DNA of 17,070 nucleotides from Streptomyces albus subsp. albus (lineage in GTDB: Bacteria > Actinomycetota > Actinomycetes > Streptomycetales > Streptomycetaceae), in contig NZ_JOID01000052.1 of the NCBI RefSeq assembly GCF_000719865.1, positions 1 to 17,070 of the forward strand, written 5' to 3'. Shown piece after piece: positions 13,355 through 17,070 of this stretch; positions within the stretch are counted from its first letter, which is position 1; the number at the start of each line of letters is the position of its first letter. The translations under genes and the position numbers were made by a program. A model generated the notes under the pieces. That model was not told the origin of the DNA, did no database searches, and saw only the letters and a program-made list of their open reading frames with translations.

Positions 13355-14040
13355 CGACGGCCCGCGGGCCCAAGCAGGACCGCAGCCGTGCCACCCGGCA
13401 GCGGCTGCTGGAGGCGGCGGTCGCCTGCCTCGCCGAACACGGCTGGAGCGGCAGCACGGTCACGGTGGTCGCCGAGCGCGCGGGGGTGTCCCGCGGTGCG
13501 GCACAGCACCACTTCCCGACCCGGGAGGACCTGTTCACCGCGGCGGTCGAACACGTGGCGGAGGAACGCTCGGCGGCGCTGCGGGCGATGATCAGCGGCG
13601 GGCGCACCGCGCGGGGCGGGGGCGCCGCGCCGGGCGGCCGCACTCGGGCCGTCGTGGAGGCGATCGTCGCCCTCTACACGGGGCCGCTGTTCCGGGCCGC
13701 GCTGCACCTCTGGGTGGCCGCCTCGAACGAGGAGCAGCTCAAGCCGCGGGTCACCGCGCTGGAGGCTCGTATCGGCCGGGAGAGCCACCGGATGGCGATC
13801 GAACTGCTGGGCGCCGACGAATCGGTGCCGGGGGTCCGCGAGACGGTGCAGGGCCTTCTGGACATGGCCCGCGGCCTCGGTCTGGCCACGCTGCTCACGG
13901 ACGACGCGGCCCGCCGCGACCGGGTCGTGGCCCAGTGGGCCCGCATCCTGGACGGCACGCTCGGCCGGGCGGACGGCGGCACCGAGGAGGAGGGGGCCAC
14001 CGGGGTGGACGGGGCCACCCGGGAGGACGGGGGGTCCTGA
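13342..14040 (+). CDS. TetR/AcrR family transcriptional regulator
   Basis: The 232-residue protein has the TetR N-terminal DNA-binding domain: RATRQRLLEAAVACLAEHG then VTVVAERAGVSRGAAQHHF, with TREDLFTAAVEHV closing helix 4. The C-terminal part is an all-helical ligand domain with no signature I can name. ATG 13342 overlaps the hydratase by 13 bases. GTG 13351 in the same frame would give a GTGA 4-base overlap like those elsewhere in the operon and is an equally good start. As the last gene it probably represses this operon in response to an acyl-CoA, as AtuR and LiuR-type regulation suggests by context. The final 25 residues are an acidic Gly/Asp/Glu repeat tail. Confidence 0.88.
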   Translation: MGAVTTARGPKQDRSRATRQRLLEAAVACLAEHGWSGSTVTVVAERAGVSRGAAQHHFPTREDLFTAAVEHVAEERSAALRAMISGGRTARGGGAAPGGRTRAVVEAIVALYTGPLFRAALHLWVAASNEEQLKPRVTALEARIGRESHRMAIELLGADESVPGVRETVQGLLDMARGLGLATLLTDDAARRDRVVAQWARILDGTLGRADGGTEEEGATGVDGATREDGGS

Positions 14041-14050
14041 GGCCTCGTTC

Positions 14051-14158
14051 CCGGAGATCCGGAACTGCCGGGACCGCCCGGATCACCGGAACTACTCGGA
14101 TCACCGGAACCACCCGGATCGCCCAGGTCACCCGGATCGCCCGGACCCGGGCCACCCG
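14051..14158. repeat. 9-bp minisatellite, about twelve units, after the TetR gene
   Basis: Twelve imperfect 9-bp units related to CCGGATCAC and CGGAACCAC run head to tail, starting 10 nt after the TetR stop and ending 22 nt before the terminator. The minus strand would read as a collagen-like Gly-X-Y peptide, but that is a by-product of the 9-bp period. Confidence 0.8.
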
Positions 14159-14180
14159 ACCCGGCCTCCGCCCGGCAGCG

Positions 14181-14212
14181 CACTGCCCCCGCACCGGAGT
14201 GCGGGGGCAGTG
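14181..14212. terminator. Strong hairpin terminator between convergent genes
   Basis: CACTGCCCCCGCAC (14181-14194) and GTGCGGGGGCAGTG (14199-14212) form a perfect 14-bp stem with a CGGA tetraloop. It lies between the 3' ends of the TetR gene (+) and citrate synthase (-), so it probably serves both directions. There is no U-tract, typical for Streptomyces. Confidence 0.9.
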
Positions 14213-14247
14213 ACGCCGGCGGGCGCGGCGCGGACGGACGGTTCAGC

Positions 14248-14272
14248 GGGAAACGGGAAAACGGGAAACGGG
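14248..14272 (+). other. G-quadruplex motif made of a GGGAAAC repeat
   Basis: Four GGG runs are separated by AAAC, AAAAC and AAAC, a canonical G3 motif with 4-5 nt loops. It arises from a 7-8 bp tandem repeat, lies 14 nt past the end of citrate synthase and is on the template strand for that gene. Confidence 0.5.
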
Positions 14273-14286
14273 AAGCGAGCCGTGGC

Positions 14287-15387
14287 TCAGCCGGAAATGT
14301 CCCCGTAGCCCTCGACCTCGCGCGGGTCGCGGGTGCCCGGGCCGATGTAGCGGGCCGAGGGGCGCACCAGGCGGCCCGTGCGCTTCTGCTCCAGGATGTG
14401 CGCGGACCAGCCGGCCGTGCGGGCGCAGGTGAACATCGAGGTGAACATGTGCGCGGGCACCTCTGCGAAGTCGAGCACGATGGCGGCCCAGAACTCGACG
14501 TTGGTGGCCAGCACCCGGTCGGGGCGCCGGTTGTGCAGCTCCTCCAGGGCCGCGCGCTCCAGGGCCTCGGCGACCTCGAAGCGCGGCGCGGCCAGCTCCT
14601 TGGCGGTGCGGCGCAGCACGCGGGCGCGCGGGTCCTCGGCGCGGTAGACGCGGTGGCCGAAGCCCATGAGGCGCTCGCCCTTGTCGAGGGCCTTCTTGAC
14701 GTAGGCGGTGGCGTCGCCGGTGCGCTCGATCTCCTCGATCATGCCGAGCACGCGGGAGGGCGCGCCGCCGTGCAGCGGGCCGGACATGGCGCCCACGGCG
14801 CCGGAGAGGGCCGCGGCGACGTCGGCGCCGGTGGAGGCGATGACGCGGGCGGTGAAGGTGGAGGCGTTCATGCCGTGCTCGGCGGCGGAGGTCCAGTAGG
14901 CGTCGACGGCCTTGACGTGCTTGGGGTCGGGCTCGCCGCGCCAGCGCTTCATGAAGCGCTCGACGACGGTCTCGGCCTTGTCGATCTCCCGCTGCGGGAC
15001 CATCGGCAGGCCCTGGCCGCGCGCCGACTGGGCGACGTAGGAGAGCGCCATGACGGCGGCCCGGGCGAGGTCGTCGCGGGCCTGGGCCTCGTCGATGTCG
15101 AGCAGCGGTTTCAGGCCCCAGACGGGGGCGAGCATGGCGAGCGCGGACTGGACGTCGACGCGGATGTCACCGGAGTGGACGGGGATGGGGAACGGCTCGG
15201 CGGGCGGCAGACCGGGGTTGAAGGCGCCGTCGACCAGGAGGCCCCAGACGTTGCCGAAGGAGACGTGACCGACGAGGTCCTCGATGTCGACGCCGCGGTA
15301 GCGGAGCGCGCCGCCTTCCTTGTCCGGTTCGGCGATCTCCGTCTCGAACGCGACGACTCCTTCGAGTCCGGGTACGAAGTCGGACAT
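14287..15387 (-). CDS. citA2: Citrate synthase 2 (actinobacterial short type)
   Basis: The 366-residue enzyme condenses acetyl-CoA and oxaloacetate to citrate; related actinobacterial proteins may instead or also use propionyl-CoA. Catalytic residues are visible: His206 in GPLHGGAP, His245 in GFGHRVYRAEDPRA, and Asp306 in AIVLDFAEV. ALRYRGVDIEDLV near the N-terminus and WSAHILEQKRTGRLVRPSARYIGP near the C-terminus are typical of the family. Start ATG 15387 is preceded by GAGGAG (15400-15395 on the minus strand) at 7 nt. It is monocistronic here: it converges on the TetR gene across a terminator and diverges from pdxH. Confidence 0.95.
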   Translation of the reverse strand: MSDFVPGLEGVVAFETEIAEPDKEGGALRYRGVDIEDLVGHVSFGNVWGLLVDGAFNPGLPPAEPFPIPVHSGDIRVDVQSALAMLAPVWGLKPLLDIDEAQARDDLARAAVMALSYVAQSARGQGLPMVPQREIDKAETVVERFMKRWRGEPDPKHVKAVDAYWTSAAEHGMNASTFTARVIASTGADVAAALSGAVGAMSGPLHGGAPSRVLGMIEEIERTGDATAYVKKALDKGERLMGFGHRVYRAEDPRARVLRRTAKELAAPRFEVAEALERAALEELHNRRPDRVLATNVEFWAAIVLDFAEVPAHMFTSMFTCARTAGWSAHILEQKRTGRLVRPSARYIGPGTRDPREVEGYGDISG

Positions 15388-15414
15388 CAGGCGGCTCCTC
15401 GTATGTGGCGTGAT

Positions 15415-15448
15415 GTGGTCGACACATGGCTTGTGACCAGAATGTCAA
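15415..15448 (-). promoter_or_regulatory. Candidate citrate synthase promoter with overlapping dyad
   Basis: On the minus strand a perfect TTGACA (-35 consensus) lies at 15448-15443, 55 nt before the ATG. No good -10 is seen at 17-18 bp spacing. TGGTC/GACCA arms (15416-15420 and 15435-15439), extended as an imperfect GGTCACA dyad, fall where the -10 should be and could be an operator. Confidence 0.4.
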
Positions 15449-15529
15449 GCTTTGCGGCGTACGGTGCCGGTCCGGATGCGCGGCCGCTCCGCTCCGCGGC
15501 ACCTGCGACGCCGACGCGGTTCACGCTCC

Positions 15530-15540
15530 GTAACGGTTAC
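15530..15540. promoter_or_regulatory. Palindrome GTAACGGTTAC, possible regulator site
   Basis: Perfect 5-bp arms flank a central G, about 140 nt upstream of citrate synthase and 250 nt upstream of pdxH. It is one of few sharp short palindromes in this region. No regulator is identified. Confidence 0.25.
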
Positions 15541-15789
15541 CCCGGTGATGCCCCGCCCGGGAGATGGTTATCCGTTCGGGCGTCGGCTCACCGGAGAGGC
15601 ACTGAGGGTCTCTACAGGCCGGACACGATATCTCGCGTGATCCGGGGGCTATAGGGGCCCAGCCGATGATTTTGGCCGGTTCGGCCGATGCGGGGAAGCG
15701 TGATAAGCGGCACACTGTGCCACCTTCCGGGGGAAACGTTACGCCGCGTAGGGTCCGGAAACACTCCGTCAGCGTCTTCGGCTCTTCGG

Positions 15790-16527
15790 ATGATGCTGCA
15801 AGATGAGTCCGTGCCTGATGATTCACTGGAGTCCGTGGAGTCCGTGCCGCACGTCGACGCCGATCAGCCGGTGGCGCCCGACTACGATCCCGCCGCCATG
15901 CGCGAGCACTACCGCTCCGACGGCCTGTACGAGCGAGATCTCGCCGGGGCGCCGATGGAGCAGTTCGCCCGGTGGTTCCGGCAGGCGTCGGAGAGCGGCA
16001 TCTACGAGCCGAACGCCATGGTGGTCTCCACGGTCGACGCCAGCGGCCGCCCCAGCTCGCGGACGGTCCTGCTGAAGGGCTTCGACGAACGCGGGTTCGT
16101 CTTCTTCACGAACTACACCTCCCGCAAGGGCCGCGAGATCGACACCAACCCGTATGTGGCGCTGCTGTTCCCCTGGCACCCCATCGCCCGCCAGGTGCTG
16201 GTGGAGGGGGTGGCCGAACGGGTCGGCCGGGACGAGACGGTGGCGTACTTCCGGACCCGTCCGCACGGCTCGCAGCTCGGGGCATGGGCGAGCCGGCAGT
16301 CGGAACTGGTGGTGTCCCGCGAGGAACTCGACCGTTCCTACGGGGAGTTGGCGGACCGCTACCCGCCGGGCGAGCAGGTGCCGGTGCCGCCGGAGTGGGG
16401 TGGGTACCGGGTCTTCCCGGAGGCCGTCGAGTTCTGGCAGGGCCGCGAGAACCGCCTCCACGACCGGCTGCGCTACCTCCGCTCCGCGGCGGCGACGGGC
16501 TGGACGGTCCAGCGGGTGTGCCCGTAG
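15790..16527 (+). CDS. pdxH: Pyridoxamine/pyridoxine 5'-phosphate oxidase
   Basis: This FMN enzyme oxidises pyridoxine or pyridoxamine 5'-phosphate to pyridoxal 5'-phosphate, the active vitamin B6. Visible blocks are [59 protein letters not shown] (FMN phosphate binding), [31 protein letters not shown], and the C-terminal [16 protein letters not shown] signature. From ATG 15790 it has 245 residues; ATG 15793 and GTG 15811 are alternatives and none has a clear ribosome binding site. The open frame extends up to 15688, but the extra residues do not look like the family. It diverges from citrate synthase. Confidence 0.93.
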   Translation: MMLQDESVPDDSLESVESVPHVDADQPVAPDYDPAAMREHYRSDGLYERDLAGAPMEQFARWFRQASESGIYEPNAMVVSTVDASGRPSSRTVLLKGFDERGFVFFTNYTSRKGREIDTNPYVALLFPWHPIARQVLVEGVAERVGRDETVAYFRTRPHGSQLGAWASRQSELVVSREELDRSYGELADRYPPGEQVPVPPEWGGYRVFPEAVEFWQGRENRLHDRLRYLRSAAATGWTVQRVCP

Positions 16528-16533
16528 GGGCAC
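16518..16533 (+). terminator. Short hairpin spanning the pdxH stop codon
   Basis: GTGCCC (16518-16523) pairs with GGGCAC (16528-16533) around GTAG, which contains the stop codon TAG. The stem is short and lacks a U-tract, so terminator function is uncertain. Confidence 0.3.
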
Positions 16534-16631
16534 GGCGGCGCCGGCTGCGGGGGCAGGGCGCACCGGCGGCGGGGGCGGCGGGGCGCCCGCGGCTGTGGCG
16601 GCGGGGTGCGGGGCGGCCGGAGCGGCCGGCT

Positions 16632-16720
16632 GAGGCGTGGCCTGACGGGGTGCGGCCCGGTGATGCGCGGCGAGGCGTGGCCTGCGGGGCATGGCCTGGC
16701 GGGGGTGCGGTGCGGCCCGG
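16632..16720. repeat. G-rich imperfect repeats downstream of pdxH
   Basis: GAGGCGTGGCCTG occurs at 16632-16644 and 16672-16684, and GGTGCGGCCCGG-like segments recur near 16649, 16708 and 16730. The stretch 16534-16760 is G-rich and repetitive and I see no gene in it. Confidence 0.55.
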
Positions 16721-16760
16721 CGGGGTGACGCGGCCCGGTGAGGTGCGGGCAACGGGTCCG

Positions 16761-16892
16761 GTGCCCGTCCGCCGATGATGCGGGCGGGAAGGCACGGGAA
16801 CGCAGACGACCCGCGAGCCTCTTCCCCTCACCCCGGGCCGGAGGGCTCGGCGGCGGGAGGGCCGGTCGGACGTACCGGCGGCTCGCGGGTCG
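16761..16892. ncRNA. Candidate structured RNA or DNA element with a three-way junction
   Basis: A perfect 13-bp helix joins 16807-16819 (CGACCCGCGAGCC) with 16880-16892. Inside it, 16833-16839 pairs with 16844-16850 (one G-U pair, GGAG loop) and 16861-16866 pairs with 16874-16879 (7-nt loop), giving a three-way junction. A further hairpin, GTGCC/GGCAC with inner CCGCC/GGCGG, precedes it at 16761-16795. I do not recognise a known riboswitch or RNA family on either strand. GC-rich DNA forms stems easily, so this is tentative. Confidence 0.25.
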
Positions 16893-16976
16893 GGTGACTG
16901 CTGGGAATTGGGCCGGCTGCACGCATCTCTCACGTGCTGGTCCGGCGGTGCGCAGAGCGCGACGACGGACGGCTAG

Positions 16977-17070
16977 GCCGTTTCTGATGGCTCTTGGTGG
17001 GCGGGGTGGATCTCCTGGTTGGCCGGGCAGGACGCCCGTATGGTGCGGCGACACGAGCTCACGGACGCGC
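16977..17070 (+). mobile_element. Left end of an IS5-like insertion sequence, cut by the window edge
   Basis: The sequence from GCCGTTTCTGATGG onward leads into a transposase start at 17040. It directly follows CTAG (16973-16976), a YTAR-type site used as target by IS5-group elements. The exact terminal inverted repeat cannot be checked because the other end lies outside the window. Confidence 0.45.
17040..17070 (+). CDS. IS5 family transposase, first ten residues only
   Basis: From ATG 17040 the frame reads MVRRHELTDA and continues off the window. This matches my memory of the start of Streptomyces IS5-family transposases (MVRRHELSDA followed by WERI-type sequence). A weak AGGA lies about 8 nt upstream. 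Only ten codons are visible, so the call rests on a short but characteristic string. Confidence 0.5.
   Translation, partial: MVRRHELTDA

Larger units (their letters stand above)
15388..15789. other. Divergent promoter region between citrate synthase and pdxH
   Basis: These about 400 bases hold no recognisable gene and are less GC-rich than the flanks. They contain a TTGACA element on the minus strand, the palindrome GTAACGGTTAC (15530-15540) and a dyad GGCCGGTTCGGCC near 15673-15685. A weak TAGGGT at 15749-15754 could be a -10 for pdxH. Confidence 0.6.

Noticed and set aside
14051..14158. CRISPR-like repeat array
   Set aside because: The units are 9 bp and contiguous, with no spacers and no cas genes nearby.
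13674..14183. Minus-strand frame with a collagen-like Gly-X-Y run
   Set aside because: The run comes from the 9-bp minisatellite and the rest overlaps the TetR gene antisense. No ribosome binding site or family supports it.
15688..15789. Upstream extension of pdxH to ATG 15688
   Set aside because: The added residues lack coding bias and family similarity, and would lie across the likely promoter.
15521..15826. Minus-strand frame of 101 codons in the citrate synthase/pdxH promoter region
   Set aside because: Codon use is unlike the neighbours, it overlaps the pdxH start antisense, and the peptide is not recognisable.
16761..16892. Known riboswitch (cobalamin, TPP or c-di-AMP type)
   Set aside because: Conserved core strings of these classes were looked for by eye on both strands and not found.
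1..17070. tRNA or rRNA genes
   Set aside because: No tRNA-like cloverleaf ends or rRNA segments were noticed on either strand; a covariance-model scan was not possible.

Overview
The window looks like chromosomal DNA of a Streptomyces or a close relative. It has very high G+C, G or C at almost every third codon position, many GTG starts, and gene families typical of streptomycetes. The 4CL-type ligase at 10956-12557 closely matches my memory of S. coelicolor SCO4383. The citA2/pdxH pair at the right also fits the S. coelicolor SCO4387-SCO4388 neighbourhood, so I read this as the equivalent of the SCO438x region. That synteny is recalled, not searched.

Layout. Positions 1-960 are poorly coding: a possible gene fragment on the left edge, a 20-bp tandem repeat, and a DUF4440 gene broken by two frameshifts. 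A GNAT acetyltransferase follows (963-1496). Positions 1497-2131 are non-coding, locally less GC-rich, with a sharp palindrome and tandem repeats. From 2132 to 14040 all genes run on the + strand: a DinB/MDMPI-type protein, AtuA, a 33-codon mini-ORF, carboxyltransferase, biotin carboxylase/BCCP, then (after a 449-nt gap) acyl-CoA dehydrogenase, then (after a 336-nt gap) 4CL-type ligase, enoyl-CoA hydratase and a TetR regulator. A strong hairpin terminator (14181-14212) separates this block from citrate synthase 2 on the - strand. pdxH is divergent from citrate synthase. The last about 550 bases hold G-rich repeats, a possible structured RNA, and the left end of an IS5-like insertion sequence whose transposase starts at 17040 and runs off the window.

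How the genes work together. The + strand block contains nearly the enzyme set of the Pseudomonas Atu (acyclic terpene) and Liu (leucine/isovalerate) pathways: acid activation, alpha,beta-dehydrogenation, biotin-dependent carboxylation, hydration, plus AtuA and a TetR repressor. No HMG-CoA lyase is present, so the final cleavage must occur elsewhere or by an unknown step. The true substrate cannot be read from the sequence.

The most unusual structural theme is short-period tandem repetition. Repeats of 9 or 12 bp, always multiples of three, sit inside the coding regions (AtuA N-terminus, mini-ORF, biotin carboxylase N-terminus and linker, dehydrogenase insert). Further repeats and G-quadruplex motifs sit at the gene boundaries. 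Three successive junctions use the same architecture, a GGAGG-type ribosome binding site followed by a GTGA start/stop overlap, and one of the linked reading frames is the 33-codon mini-ORF.
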